64,000 bases of DNA from Reticulitermes speratus (Eukaryota; Arthropoda; Insecta; Blattodea; Rhinotermitidae): positions 5,180,215 through 5,244,214 of the forward strand of contig JAJKFL010000006.1 in assembly GCA_021186555.1 (NCBI GenBank), read 5' to 3'. The position numbers were made by a program, and so were the translations under genes. This document shows positions 31,885 through 44,384 of the stretch, in pieces. Below the pieces are notes generated by a model. That model did no database searches. It saw only the letters and a program-made list of their open reading frames with translations, and was not told where the DNA came from. Position 1 is the first letter of the stretch. Each line of letters opens with the position of its first letter.

Positions 31885-32045
31885 GTTGTCTTCGGAATGG
31901 GCGAACGGGGAACTGGGGTTCGGATTCCGGCAGAAGTAGTGATTTTTCTCTTCTCCATAGCGTCCATACAGGGTCTGCTGTCCACCCGGAGGTAAAGCTG
32001 CGAGATCATGACGCTGACCGTCTAGGACGTGCTTGTTTGACGACT
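31885..32045 (+). mobile_element. SINE-B-like fragment
   Basis: A B-box-like GGGTTCGGATTCCGGCAG is followed by CCATAGCGTCCATACAGGG and CCGGAGGTAAAGCTGCGAG, in the order of the copy at 23278. Confidence 0.55.
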
Positions 32046-32711
32046 GTCATTAGCACCAGACTGCTCTGTTGCAGCATCAAATGAGGATGATGACTGCTTA
32101 GTGAACTGAAAAGTGTGAGGAAGACAGTGGTCGTGGACTTGCTTAGGGAACTGTAGCAGAATTTGCGTGTATAGACCGAGGAAAACCACGAAAAACGTCA
32201 GAATATCCGTTCTGTTGGCCGAATTGTGAATCTGGTGGTCTTCCGAATGGGAGGCATGAGCCTTGCATATTCGACTTCAGCGTTCGGGGCGCCAATCCTC
32301 TTGAAGCCACTTGTTATTCTGGAAGTGTCGTGTGTTGAGGTCACGTCCGTGAGAGCAACACTTGGCGGCCCCCACTGTGCTCGGTGCGTCGCACGGAGGT
32401 CCGGCATTTGCATTCAGGCTGTAACGGGTGGTTGTCTGGGGTTTGTAGCAGATGAAAGAAGCTGAGAGGGGGGTCGGAGAGGGGGGTGGGTTCTGCATTA
32501 TGGTACAATTTGGTAACGTTGAGAGGGGTTACACTAGGGCGGAATTTCGCACAGCATTCTCGTCGCGGGATCTGAAGGGGGATAACGGAGACTCCGCTGC
32601 CTACGTCCTACAGAACGCAGTACCTCCATTATAAAGACCGTCCAGTGATTGTTGCAGCCATATAAGACTTATTCTTAGAATTATGCAGATAGCCATAGCC
32701 GCACTATGTAG
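32046..32711. other. No gene recognised
   Basis: The 60-79-codon frames here overlap on both strands and have no recognisable domain. A G-rich stretch lies at about 32463-32490. Confidence 0.4.
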
Positions 32712-32977
32712 TTGTCCCTGCACACACCATGAAGGCGTATGGAGAGAGTACGGGTCCACTCACTCTTAAATTGTGTGCCAGATGGAGTTGAGTTGTCAGC
32801 ATCACGCCCCGGCCGCTTTACCGCCGAGAAATTTTCCCGGTACGCATTTAATAGGAGGCTGAGTGGGCCGGTCTGGACTTTTAGTGAAGAGAAAAATCTT
32901 TTGTACCCAACGGAATTCGAACCCCGGACCTTGTAGCCCTAGCCTGGTAACTATACCGAATGCGCTATACCGGCCAA
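32712..32977 (-). mobile_element. SINE-B copy
   Basis: Reversed. Plus-strand ACGGGTCCACTCACTC (3' part), GGAATTCGAACCCCGGACC (complement of the B box) near 32920, and TGCGCTATACCGGCC (complement of the A box) at the right. Confidence 0.8.
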
Positions 32978-32984
32978 GCTGCGA

Positions 32985-33150
32985 ATCCCCTGTTAACATC
33001 TCTGTCTGTCCGTCTGTTTGTACGCGTGGTGTAACTCGAGCGCTGAACGGATTTTCATGAAATTTGGTGTTAGCGTGGAGTTCAACATACTTTTGCCGAG
33101 TCATTCATGGGTAACGGATACTGCGCGCGAAGACTACGCAAAGTTTCTGT
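32985..33150 (+). repeat. Dispersed-repeat fragment with GTCTGTCCGTCTG
   Basis: CTGTCTGTCCGTCTGTTTG, then GATTTTCATGAAATTTGG, resembles 57860-57930 and 11345-11440. Probably an end of the same family as R1. Confidence 0.5.
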
Positions 33151-33249
33151 GGACGAGTGAGCATACGCCTCAGAACTGTTACACTGTATGAATTTCTTAA
33201 CTTGTTTACTGTGGAAGCAGTAACCACAGTGCTTTACATGTCCCCCGGA

Positions 33250-36200
33250 AGACAGCGTGTTGCGTACATAGCAGTAGGTGTCGTAGCTGCTACACCGAAT
33301 TGCTTTCGTCCAGCTGTCACTAATACACTACGTGTTACGTATATAGCAGTAGGTGTCGTAGCTGCTACACCGAATTGCTTTCGTCCAGCTGTCACTAATA
33401 CACTACGTGTTGCGTACATAGCAGTAGGTGTCATAGCTGCTACACCGAATTGCTTTCGTCCAGCTGTCACTAATACACTACGTGTTACGTACATAGCAGT
33501 AGGTGTCGTAGCTGCTACACCGAATTGCTTTCGTCCAGCTGTCACTAATACACTACGTGTACGTACATAGTAGTAGGTGTCATAGGTGCTACACCGAATT
33601 GCTTTCGTCCAGCTGTCACTAATACACTACGTGTTACGTACATAGCAGTAGGTGTCATAGCTGCTACACCGAATTGCTTTCGTCCAGCTGTCACTAATAC
33701 ACTACGTGTTACGTACATAGCAGTAGGTGTCGTAGCTGCTACACCGAATTGCTTTCGTCCAGCTGTCACTAATACACTAGGTGTTACGTACATAGCAGTA
33801 GGTGTCGTAGCTGCTACACCGAATTGCTTTCGTCCAGCTGTCACTAATACACTAGGTGTTACGTACATAGCAGTAGGTGTCGTAGCTGCTACACCGAATT
33901 GCTTTCGTCCAGCTGTCACTAATACACTAGGTGTTGCGTACATAGCAGTAGGTGTCGTAGCTGCTACACCGAATTGCTTTCGTCCAGCTGTCACTAATAC
34001 ACTACGTGTTACGTACATAGCAGTAGGTGTCGTAGCTGCTACACCAAATTGCTTTCGTCCAGCTGTCACTAATACACTACGTGTTACGTACATAGCAGTA
34101 GGTGTCGTAGCTGCTACACCGAATTGCTTTCGTCCAGCTGTCACTAATACACTACGTGTTACGTACATAGCAGTAGGTGTCGTAGCTGCTACACCGAATT
34201 GCTTTCGTCCAGCTGTCACTAATACACTACGTGTTACGTACATAGCAGTAGGTGTCGTAGCTGCTACACCGAATTGCTTTCGTCCAGCTGTCACTAATAC
34301 ACTAGGTGTTACGTACATAGCAGTAGGTGTCATAGCTGCTACACCGAATTGCTTTCGTCCAGCTGTCACTAATACACTACGTGTTACGTACATAGCAGTA
34401 GGTGTCGTAGCTGCTACACCGAATTGCTTTCGTCCAGCTGTCACTAATACACTACGTGTTACGTACATAGCAGTAGGTGTCGTAGCTGCTACACCGAATT
34501 GCTTTCGTCCAGCTGTCACTAATACACTACGTATTACGTACATAGCAGTAGGTGGCGTAGCTGCTACACCGAATTGCTTTCGTCCAGCTGTCACTAATAC
34601 ACTACGTGTTACGTACATAGCAGTAGGTGTCGTAGCTGCTACACCGAATTGCTTTCGTCCAGCTGTCACTAATACACTACGTGTTACGTACATAGCAGTA
34701 GGTGTCGTAGCTGCTACACCGAATTGCTTTCGTCCAGCTGTCACTAATACACTACGTGTTACGTACATAGCAGTAGGTGTCGTAGCTGCTACACCGAATT
34801 GCTTTCGTCCAGCTGTCACTAATACACTAGGTGTTACGTACATAGCAGTAGGTGTCGTAGCTGCTACACCGAATTGCTTTCGTCCAGCTGTCACTAATAC
34901 ACTAGGTGTTACGTACATAGCAGTAGGTGTCATAGCTGCTACACCGAATTGCTTTCGTCCAGCTGTCACTAATACACTACGTGTTACGTACATAGCAGTA
35001 GGTGTCGTAGCTGCTACAACGAATTGCTTTCGTCCAGCTGTCACTAATACACTACGTGTTACGTACATAGCAGTAGGTGTCGTAGCTGCTACACCGAATT
35101 GCTTTCGTCCAGCTGTCACTAATACACTACGTGTTACGTACATAGCAGTAGGTGTCGTAGCTGCTACACCGAATTGCTTTCGTCCAGCTGTCACTAATAC
35201 ACTACGTGTTACGTACATAGCAGTAGGTGTCGTAGCTTCTACACCGAATTGCTTTCGTCCAGCTGTCACTAATACACTAGGTGTTACGTACATAGCAGTA
35301 GGTGTCGTAGCTGCTACACCGAATTGCTTTCGTCCAGCTGTCACTAATACACTACGTGTTACGTACATAGCAGTAGGTGTCGTAGCTGCTACACCGAATT
35401 GCTTTCGTCCAGCTGTCACTAATACACTAGGTGTTACGTACATAGCAGTAGGTGTCGTAGCTGCTACACCGAATTGCTTTCGTCCAGCTGTCACTAATAC
35501 ACTACGTGTTACGTACATAGCAGTAGGTGTCGTAGCTGCTACACCGAATTGCTTTCGTCCAGCTGTCACTAATACACTACGTGTTACGTACATAGCAGTA
35601 GGTGTCGTAGCTGCTACACCGAATTGCTTTCGTCCAGCTGTCACTAATACACTACGTGTTGCGTACATAGCAGTAGGTGTCGTAGCTGCTACACCGAATT
35701 GCTTTCGTCCAGCTGTCACTAATACACTACGTGTTACGTACATAGCAGTAGGTGTCATAGCTGCTACACCGAATTGCTTTCGTCCAGCTGTCACTAATAC
35801 ACTACGTGTTGCGTACATAGCAGTAGGTGTCATAGCTGCTACAACGAATTGCTTTCGTCCAGCTGTCACTAATACACTACGTGTTACGTACATAGCAGTA
35901 GGTGTCGTAGCTGCTACACCGAATTGCTTTCGTCCAGCTGTCACTAATACACTACGTGTTACGTACATAGCAGTAGGTGTCGTAGCTGCTACACCGAATT
36001 GCTTTCGTCCAGCTGTCACTAATACACTAGGTGTTACGTACATAGCAGTAGGTGTCGTAGCTGCTACACCGAATTGCTTTCGTCCAGCTGTCACTAATAC
36101 ACTAGGTGTTACGTACATAGCAGTAGGTGTCATAGCTGCTACACCGAATTGCTTTCGTCCAGCTGTCACTAATACACTACGTGTTACGTACATAGCAGTA

Positions 36201-38437
36201 GGTGACGTAGCTGCTACACCGAATTGCTTTCGTCCAGCTGTCACTAATACACTACGTGTTACGTACATAGCAGTAGGTGTCGTAGCTGCTACACCGAATT
36301 GCTTTCGTCCAGCTGTCACTAATACACTACGTGTTACGTACATAGCAGTAGGTGTCGTAGCTGCTACACCGAATTGCTTTCGTCCAGCTGTCACTAATAC
36401 ACTACGTGTTACGTACATAGCAGTAGGTGTCGTAGCTGCTACACCGAATTGCTTTCGTCCAGCTGTCACTAATACACTAGGTGTTACGTACATAGCAGTA
36501 GGTGTCGTAGCTGCTACACCGAATTACTTTCGTCCAGCTGTCACTAATACACTACGTGTTACGTACATAGCAGTAGGTGTCGTAGCTGCTACACCGAATT
36601 GCTTTCGTCCAGCTGTCACTAATACACTACGTGTTACGTACATAGCAGTAGGTGTCGTAGCTGCTACACCGAATTGCTTTCGTCCAGCTGTCACTAATAC
36701 ACTAGGTGTTACGTACATAGCAGTAGGTGTCGTAGCTGCTACACCGAATTGCTTTCGTCCAGCTGTCACTAATACACTACGTGTTACGTACATAGCAGTA
36801 GGTGTCGTAGCTGCTACACCGAATTGCTTTCGTCCAGCTGTCACTAATACACTACGTGTTGCGTACATAGCAGTAGGTGTCGTAGCTGCTACACCGAATT
36901 GCTTTCGTCCAGCTGTCACTAATACACTACGTGTTACGTACATAGCAGTAGGTGTCATAGCTGCTACACCGAATTGCTTTCGTCCAGCTGTCACTAATAC
37001 ACTACGTGTTGCGTACATAGCAGTAGGTGTCATAGCTGCTACACCGAATTGCTTTCGTCCAGCTGTCACTAATACACTACGTGTTGCGTACATAGCAGTA
37101 GGTGTCATAGCTGCTACACCGAATTGCTTTCGTCCAGCTGTCACTAATACACTAGGTGTTACGTACATAACAGTAGGTGTCGTAGCTGCTACACCGAATT
37201 GCTTTCGTCCAGCTGTCACTAATACACTACGTGTTACGTACATAGCAGTAGGTGTCGTAGCTGCTACACCGAATTGCTTTCGTCCAGCTGTCACTAATAC
37301 ACTAGGTGTTACGTACATAGCAGTAGGTGTCATAGCTGCTACACCGAATTGCTTTCGTCCAGCTGTCACTAATACACTACGTGTTACGTACATAGCAGTA
37401 GGTGACGTAGCTGCTACACCGAATTGCTTTCGTCCAGCTGTCACTAATACACTACGTGTTACGTACATAGCAGTAGGTGTCGTAGCTGCTACACCGAATT
37501 GCTTTCGTCCAGCTGTCACTAATACACTACGTGTTACGTACATAGCAGTAGGTGTCGTAGCTGCTACACCGAATTGCTTTCGTCCAGCTGTCACTAATAC
37601 ACTACGTGTTACGTACATAGCAGTAGGTGTCGTAGCTGCTACACCGAATTGCTTTCGTCCAGCTGTCACTAATACACTAGGTGTTACGTACATAGCAGTA
37701 GGTGTCGTAGCTGCTACACCGAATTACTTTCGTCCAGCTGTCACTAATACACTACGTGTTACGTACATAGCAGTAGGTGTCGTAGCTGCTACACCGAATT
37801 GCTTTCGTCCAGCTGTCACTAATACACTACGTGTTACGTACATAGCAGTAGGTGTCGTAGCTGCTACACCGAATTGCTTTCGTCCAGCTGTCACTAATAC
37901 ACTAGGTGTTACGTACATAGCAGTAGGTGTCGTAGCTGCTACACCGAATTGCTTTCGTCCAGCTGTCACTAATACACTACGTGTTACGTACATAGCAGTA
38001 GGTGTCGTAGCTGCTACACCGAATTGCTTTCGTCCAGCTGTCACTAATACACTACGTGTTGCGTACATAGCAGTAGGTGTCGTAGCTGCTACACCGAATT
38101 GCTTTCGTCCAGCTGTCACTAATACACTACGTGTTACGTACATAGCAGTAGGTGTCATAGCTGCTACACCGAATTGCTTTCGTCCAGCTGTCACTAATAC
38201 ACTACGTGTTGCGTACATAGCAGTAGGTGTCATAGCTGCTACACCGAATTGCTTTCGTCCAGCTGTCACTAATACACTACGTGTTGCGTACATAGCAGTA
38301 GGTGTCATAGCTGCTACACCGAATTGCTTTCGTCCAGCTGTCACTAATACACTAGGTGTTACGTACATAACAGTAGGTGTCGTAGCTGCTACACCGAATT
38401 GCTTTCGTCCAGCTGTCACTAATACACTACGTGTTGC
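33250..38437 (+). repeat. 75-bp satellite array, about 69 copies, with 1200-bp higher-order repeat
   Basis: The unit contains GTACATAGCAGTAGGTGTCG, TAGCTGCTACACCGAATTGC and CCAGCTGTCACTAATACAC, period 75. Variants recur at fixed spacing: GAATTACTTT at 36521 and 37721, ACATAACAG at 37166 and 38366, GGTGACGTAG at 36201 and 37401, all 1200 bp (16 units) apart. The tract from about 36032 to 37235 appears base-for-base repeated at about 37232-38435. The minus frame is open for 982 codons, but variant sites mostly change the amino acid and one creates a stop (at both 36521 and 37721), so this is not a selected coding sequence. Confidence 0.97.
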
Positions 38438-39285
38438 GGCTATTAATAAATTGATTACAAATATATTAAAGATAATGTAACCTTGATACTAACGAAGTGA
38501 CAGTGATAGCAGGGCTGATAGTCTTGTTACGTTGTTACTAAATAAGTGGTCGTAGTATTTGATTAGGAACAAGGAAATAAATAATTTATTTTCGCTGTTT
38601 GGATAGGTCTATCTATATCCGAGACGGCGACAGAAATATGATTTTTTTTAGGATGACGAATGATTTTTGTGCAGAAGGGCACAGCAGATAGCTGGCTGTG
38701 TGTAAAGTTCGAGTTTGAGTGATACCGTCAGTCTGTGCGCCATGTGTGGCATGTGACTGTGATTTATCAGAAAACCTATTATGAAGCAGTCGAGAGACAT
38801 GCCGCAGTCGGTATTGCAGCCTCGATCTTTGGTGATAAAATGTAATCTCAATGTGGTGGTGGTAGTGGTAGTATTAGTAGTAGTGGTAGTAGTTGTTGTT
38901 ATTCAAGAAGAAGCAGCGTAAATTGTATACTGTCTGGTTGAAATTTTAACGGACTTTTTGCGAGTACTCGTGTAATGAGAAAACATAGCGAAGTAAATGC
39001 ATAGAACAGTAATAAGGAATGCCTGAAAGTTGAATGCCGAAATTGTTTTATCAGTATAAGATGCCATGGACGTCCGTCGGAGATGTGCAAGGAGCAGCCG
39101 TAGATGGCTTTTATAACCAGAATATCCCTGGAGACTAATTTTTGATGATATGATGATGATTATGATGATGGTGATTCAGTTATTCGGCATTTTCAAACAA
39201 ACATATTAGTTTGTAAACTTATGAACTTCGTGAACCTTGCCCATCGTCTGTTATATTGAAATTAACTAAACTAACTCTATGCCGA
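38438..39285. other. No gene; short GTA/GTG-rich microsatellite
   Basis: A trinucleotide-rich stretch (GTGGTGGTAGTGGTAG and relatives) lies at 38853-38900 and a GAT-rich stretch at 39145-39170. No coding signal. Confidence 0.5.
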
Positions 39286-39541
39286 TCGCAGTGGCCGCGC
39301 GGTCTAAGGCGTGGGTCTTCGGCCGCACGCTTACTGGGATTGTGGGTTCGAATCCCACCTAGGGCATGGATGTCTGTCTGTTGTGAGTGTTGTGTGTTGT
39401 CAGGTAGAGGTCTCTGCGACGGGCTGGTCACTCGTCCAGAGGAGTCCTACAGAGTGTGGTGTGTCTGATTGTGTGATATTGAAGCGTCGAAAAATGAGGC
39501 GGCCTAGGCCCTCAAGGGGCTGTCGAGCCATTGGAAAAAAA
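39286..39541 (+). mobile_element. SINE-A copy, full length
   Basis: Head GATCGCAGTGGCCGCGCG, B box GGGTTCGAATCCC near 39344, body GTTGTGTGTTGTCAGG, 3' block GCGGCCTAGGCCCTC and GGGCTGTCGAGCCATTGG, then an A-run. Confidence 0.9.
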
Positions 39542-39552
39542 AAAAACTAACT

Positions 39553-39745
39553 CCATGGAGCAGAGTCCTTCTTCAGAAGCTAACAGGTCGTCAGCTAGTC
39601 ACGAAATTCCCCGCGTTTTATGGAACCCGAAGGTTCATTACCGCACTCACAAGAGGCCGCCACCTGTCCCTATCCTGAGCCATATCAATCCAATTCATGC
39701 CCCCCCATCCCACTTCTTGATGATCCATATTGAAATTAATATAAT
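39553..39745 (-). pseudogene. Non-LTR retrotransposon 3' end (antisense)
   Basis: On the minus strand a short frame reads [20 protein letters not shown] and then a stop, the conserved end of an insect LINE reverse transcriptase ORF, followed by its 3' UTR. The same end occurs at 63893-64000 (plus). The plus-strand 74-codon frame over it is antisense and not a protein. It abuts the A-tail of the SINE-A copy. Confidence 0.75.
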
Positions 39746-39848
39746 TAATATATAACTACGCTTCGGGGCCGATCCTGTCTCCTGAACGTAGTTTTATGTT
39801 AAGTGCATTAACTGACATACGTTGGACGATGGGGAAAGTCCATAAAGT

Positions 39849-41081
39849 TAATGAGTATGTGTTACGCTATCGTCAGAACCGTGTAGAAGAGTAGGTGCTA
39901 CGCTATCGTCAGAACCGTGTAGAAGAGTATGTGTTACGCTATCGTCAGAACCGTGTAGAAGAGTATGTGTTACGCTATCGTCAGAACCGTGTAGAAGAGT
40001 AGGTGCTACGCTATCGTCAGAACCGTGTAGAAGAGTAGGTGCTACGCTATCGTCAGAACCGTGTAGAAGAGTATGTGTTACGCTATCGTCAGAACCGTGT
40101 AGAAGAGTATGTGTTACGCTATCGTCAGAACCGTGTAGAAGAGTATGTGTTACGCTATCGTCAGAACCGTGTAGAAGAGTATGTGTTACGCTATCGTCAG
40201 AACCGTGTAGAAGAGTATGTGTTACACTATCGTCAGAACCGTGTAGAAGAGTATGTGTTACGCTATCGTCAGAACCGTGTAGAAGAGTATGTGTTACGCT
40301 ATCGTCAGAACCGTGTAGAAGAGTATGTGTTACGCTATCGTCAGAACCGTGTAGAAGAGTATGTGTTACGCTATCGTCAGAACCGTGTAGAAGAGTATGT
40401 GTTACGCTATCGTCAGAACCGTGTAGAAGAGTAGGTGCTACGCTATCGTCAGAACCGTGTAGAAGAGTAGGTGCTACGCTATCGTCAGAACCGTGTAGAA
40501 GAGTAGGTGCTACGCTATCGTCAGAACCGTGTAGAAGAGTAGTGTTACGCTATCGTCAGAACCGTGTAGAAGAGTATGTGTTACGCTATCGTCAGAACCG
40601 TGTAGAAGAGTATGTGTTACGCTATCGTCAGAACCGTGTAGAAGAGTAGGTGTACGCTATCGTCAGAACCGTGTAGAAGAGTAGGTGCTACGCTATCGTC
40701 AGAACCGTGTAGAAGAGTATGTGTTACGCTATCGTCAGAACCGTGTAGAAGAGTATGTGTTACGCTATCATCAGAACCGTGTAGAAGAGTATGTGTTACG
40801 CTATCGTCAGAACCGTGTAGAAGAGTATGTGTTACGCTATCGTCAGAACCGTGTAGAAGAGTAGGTGTTACGCTATCGTCAGAACCGTGTAGAAGAGTAT
40901 GTGTTACGCTATCGTCAGAACCGTGTAGAAGAGTATGTGTTACGCTATCGTCAGAACCGTGTAGAAGAGTATGTGTTACGCTATCGTCAGAACCGTGTAG
41001 AAGAGTATGTGTTACGCTATCGTCAGAACCGTGTAGAAGAGTATGTGTTACACTATCGTCAGAACCGTGTAGAAGAGTATG
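39849..41081 (+). repeat. 36-bp minisatellite, about 34 copies
   Basis: The unit is TACGCTATCGTCAGAACCG, then TGTAGAAGAGTATGTGT. Two monomer types alternate irregularly, one with GAGTATGTGTTAC and one with GAGTAGGTGCTAC; the two changes are linked. The second type creates a stop in the open frame, which splits it into 131- and 90-codon pieces. Two units at about 40540 and 40650 have lost one base. Confidence 0.97.
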
Positions 41082-41167
41082 TCGTTCGTTCTTGCTGGCT
41101 TGAAGTGGGATTTACTTTAGCTCTGAACTTTACATAATTTTTCCTGTTTTTCTGCCTGTTCATGCAT

Positions 41168-41445
41168 TGAGTGTTTATTTAACGACGCTGTCATTAGCTC
41201 AGACTATATTGTCGAGTGACAGTGACCGACGGTCAGTGGGTTGGAAAGTTTGTGGAAGGAACAGTTTGTGGCCATATTTGACATACAGTTTGTGGCCTTA
41301 TTTGACATACTGTGCCGGCATTTGCCGTGAGGGACTTGGGAAAAGCAAGAAAAGCCCGTCATATAGGCAGTGTGCACCGAGATTGTAACCCGCGACATCC
41401 TGAATACGAAGGGCTAGTGCTGCCATCTCGACATTAGGGCGAAAC
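41168..41445 (-). mobile_element. SINE with SINE-C-type tail and a different head
   Basis: On the minus strand a tRNA-like head (B-box-like GCGGGTTACAATCTCGG) leads to a tail ending GCGTCGTTAAATAAA (plus-strand TTTATTTAACGACGC at 41173). A short duplication (ACAGTTTGTGGCCATATTTG and its near copy) lies near 41262-41310. Confidence 0.6.
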
Positions 41446-41539
41446 TGTTCCTGCGTAAATGAGGCTTCTAATGGGCCCATTGTCATCGCTAGGATAATAG
41501 GTGAATGAATATGGAGACTGGTGGAGTGATAATCGACAG

Positions 41540-41675
41540 AGGGAGACGGAAGTACTCGGAGAGAATCCGGTCCCATTGCCACTTTGTCCACCACAAATCT
41601 CACTTGGAGTGAACGGGTGCCTTGGCTGTGAGAAGCCGGCGACTAGCCGCGCCTCAGCTATGACACGGTCGCTAA
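41540..41675 (-). mobile_element. SINE-C 5' half
   Basis: Reversed. Plus-strand GAGAATCCGGTCCCATTGCC and CACTTTGTCCACCACAAATC match the complement of the SINE-C body; GGCGACTAGCCGCGCCTCAG is the complement of the A-box region. Confidence 0.75.
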
Positions 41676-41734
41676 GCTATTTAGTTTTTTTTGCTGACCT
41701 CTTCTACCTACCCACTGTAGGTGTAGAGGGTTAT

Positions 41735-41934
41735 TGTTGCATCTGATCACACTCAATGACACACACACACACACTCGGTAGGAATCATCTGGACGAGTGA
41801 TCAGCCCATCGCAGAGACCTCTACCTGACAACACACAACACTCACAAGAGACATCCATGCCTCCGGCGAAATTCGAACCCGCAATCCCAGCAAGCGAACG
41901 GCCGCAGACATACGCCTTAGCGCACCGGGATCGG
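41735..41934 (-). mobile_element. SINE-A copy, truncated
   Basis: Reversed. A CA-rich microsatellite (41758-41774) has grown in the body, the B box complement is AATTCGAACCCGC, and about 10 bp of the A-box region are deleted (TTAGCGCACCGGGATCGG). Confidence 0.75.
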
Positions 41935-42394
41935 TTTATGTTTTTTAGTTACTGTTGAAATATCGTAGGGGAGACACGAGGAAGGTGTGGAGTGATTGGC
42001 AGCAGACGTATGTAGGACGTATACTGGGATCGAACTGTTACCTTGCGGACAGGAATCTTCTGTTGGGGTCACGTGGCTGGAGAATAGGCGAGGGTTTACG
42101 CAGCGCCCCGAGCCACTTGAAAGTCTCACCCATGAGGAGGGTTCAACTTGTCACGGACAGATGGTGTAGGAACACCGCGTGCCATGTAACAAGGACGTAA
42201 GTCACAGCCACCGGCAAAGGATACAGTTGTCACAACAAAAAATAAAAAAAAAAGCTACAGCGGTATTTTTAAAATTTGCTTTGTGATTTAGGGATTTTAC
42301 ACGAACAAACGTATGTGTGAATGAATTAACAAATTCAGGGAATGCCTTCCACCTTACGGTCCGTAATCCTCTTTCTAGTTTGCAGTCTGATTGT

Positions 42395-42905
42395 ACGAAC
42401 ATCACGATGCACAGAACTGTGATTTTGCCTGTTTTACAGGGGTGTGAAATTTGGTCTTTAAAATTAAGGGAAGAACTTAGGCAGATGCTGTTCGAGAATG
42501 CGGATTTGAGGAAGATATTTGGGTCTAAGAGGCTGGAGAAAATGCATAATGAAGTGCTTCATGATTCGTACACACCAAATATTATTCGGGTGATCAAATC
42601 AATGAGATGGGCAGGGCATGTGGTACGTATTTGGGAGAATAAAAATAAATACAGGGTTTTGGTGTGGAAATCTGGATGAGAGAGACCACATGTAAGATCT
42701 AGGCGTAGATGGGAGGATAATATTGAAATGGACCTTAAATAAAAATGGATAACGTGAACTGGGTTTATCTGGCTGTGTATAGGGGGGGGGGTGGTTAAGT
42801 GGCAAGCTGTTGTGAATTCTGTGATGAACCGTCGGGTTTCATATTATGCTGGGAATTTGTTGACTAAGTGAAGGAATTATTAGCGTCTGAAGAAGAACTG
42901 TGCTG
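42395..42905 (+). pseudogene. Non-LTR retrotransposon RT C-terminal region and 3' UTR
   Basis: The frame that runs to 42679 contains ILPVLQGCEIWSLKLREEL, FENADLRKIFGSKRLEK, IIRVIKSMRWAGHVVRI and YRVLVWKSG, the ordered blocks that follow the RT domain in many insect LINEs. A stop at 42677 interrupts it; the next conserved block (RSRRRWEDNIEMDLK) continues in frame after the stop. The 3' UTR (GGGAATTTGTTGACTAAGTG) follows. No RT catalytic motif (FADD-type) is present, so it is a 5'-truncated dead copy. The minus-strand frame 42599-42805 is its antisense shadow. Confidence 0.8.
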
Positions 42906-43054
42906 CTTGGAGTTGGCTACGGTTTTTGGAACTTTTTTGTGAGGTTCAGTTTCGATAGCAGTTGCTATATCCACTGCTAGAGAGACAGTCACAACAGAAA
43001 TCTTTCCAAGACGAACTCATGAGTCCTACTTAACCCTTTAAACCAAAGGAGTTT
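42906..43054. other. No gene; TTAA-flanked motif
   Basis: CTTAACCCTTTAAACC at 43029 resembles a PB-MITE end, but no second end or body follows. Confidence 0.4.
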
Positions 43055-43262
43055 TATTGCTCAGGCTGTGACCATAGAAGCCCGGGTTCGATTCCAGGCC
43101 AGTCCATGTCTGATTTATGGTTGACGAAGTGGCACTGGGGCAGGATTTTCTCCAATAACTCCGGGTTTCCCTGTCTGTATCATTCCACATGTAGTCGATA
43201 GTCATTCATCTACCACCGACGCTGTGTAATCGTTATAGTTTACAGCGTCGTTAAATAAACGC
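43055..43262 (+). mobile_element. SINE-C copy, complete 3' end
   Basis: B box GGGTTCGATTCCAGG, body ACGAAGTGGCACTGGGGCAG and TTTCCCTGTCTGTATC, tail TTTACAGCGTCGTTAAATAA. This copy defines the 3' end used for the other SINE-C fragments. The A-box region is eroded. Confidence 0.8.
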
Positions 43263-44164
43263 CTCTTTGCGTATGTATACGCTCCGTTAACATTAAGAAA
43301 AGTTGCACTTAGCGAGGGCCGACGTGAGGGACGAGAGAGCCGGGCAGCTGCCCATGGCGCCAAGACGTCACTGGAATAATCGGAAATGCGGTGCTAGTAA
43401 TCTCAGGTTTGCACAGCCGAAAGAATTTCTGCGAAAATTATCCCCAGCTTGGGCACACGCCCTCAAAAGTTTCGTCAGCCGTGTCCTAGGCCGAAAAAAG
43501 TTTAAAGAATGTCGGTTTTAAGGGGGCGCCAAATTATTGGCCTGCCCGGGGCGCCCACAGGTATTAGGCGGGCCCTGTGTTTTGCCGACGCAGTGCATTG
43601 TATGTGTGTCCAATGATTCTCAGAGCAATGATTTTTCCTCGAAACAACATTGTAACGGAAGCGCGATGTCTTTTCTGTTCGTCAGGCATCGGAAGGGTTG
43701 TTTAATGTGAGATCGGTAGAATGTAAAACCAGTACGGCAGCATATTATATTGAAATGTGTACTGCAGAAACTGGTTGACTTAGAGGTAGAACTTGTCAAA
43801 TTACTGCCACAATAACCATGATGACCTCGAGTTCTGGCATTCCTCATTCCCCTGAGACGCGGGTATCTCTGCAACCCGTCTAGCACCAGCACCGCCGTTC
43901 TTATCAGACCTCCTCCACGCAGCCAGTACCTCGTCTTTATCTGTGCCTTGCCACAGCTTGGAAGCGCTACTATCGCGCCAGGCCATGCAGCAGTCTCCGT
44001 TTCTCTCTCACTCTCTCTCTCTCCCTCTCTTATCGGTCACTATTAGAATATCTAAATATCCATCCGCCACAGCGTCGTACTACAGAAATATAGTCCCCCT
44101 CCCTGTGCTGCAGAGATAAGGCGAGTCCCGGCTCCCTTATTTATATTCATCAATGCTATCAGTT
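43263..44164. other. No gene recognised; CT microsatellite at 44002-44033
   Basis: A 72-codon plus frame (43303-43521) and a 90-codon minus frame (43620-43892) have no recognisable domain. The GC-rich GGGGGCGCCAAATTATTGG to GGGGCGCCCACAGG stretch (43521-43560) resembles the ends of other repeats here. Confidence 0.4.
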
Positions 44165-44384
44165 ATGAACAGAAATGTTTATTAGGCTGGCGTCTTAAGG
44201 GGCGCAGTCCATTCCTTGGAGCGGCAAGATAACGGGGAGTACGAAGAAGGCTGTTTGTAAGGAGCACAGCTGCCGAACAGTCCACAGTTCGATTCCCCCA
44301 GGTGCAGAGACAAGGGCACGTAACCTCATTACAACCTCGAGTCCCAGACGACTTGCATTTGAACATTTGCTGATTAAAGTTTGT

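Noticed and set aside
33545-36493. A 982-codon open frame with a 25-residue repeat (minus strand), plus 389- and 231-codon continuations
   Set aside because: It is the 75-bp satellite read in one frame. Variant sites nearly all change the amino acid, a stop variant is carried along in the 1200-bp duplication, and there is no unique N- or C-terminal domain.
39286-39365. A tRNA gene (leucine/serine-like)
   Set aside because: It is the head of SINE-A, present eleven times with the same body.
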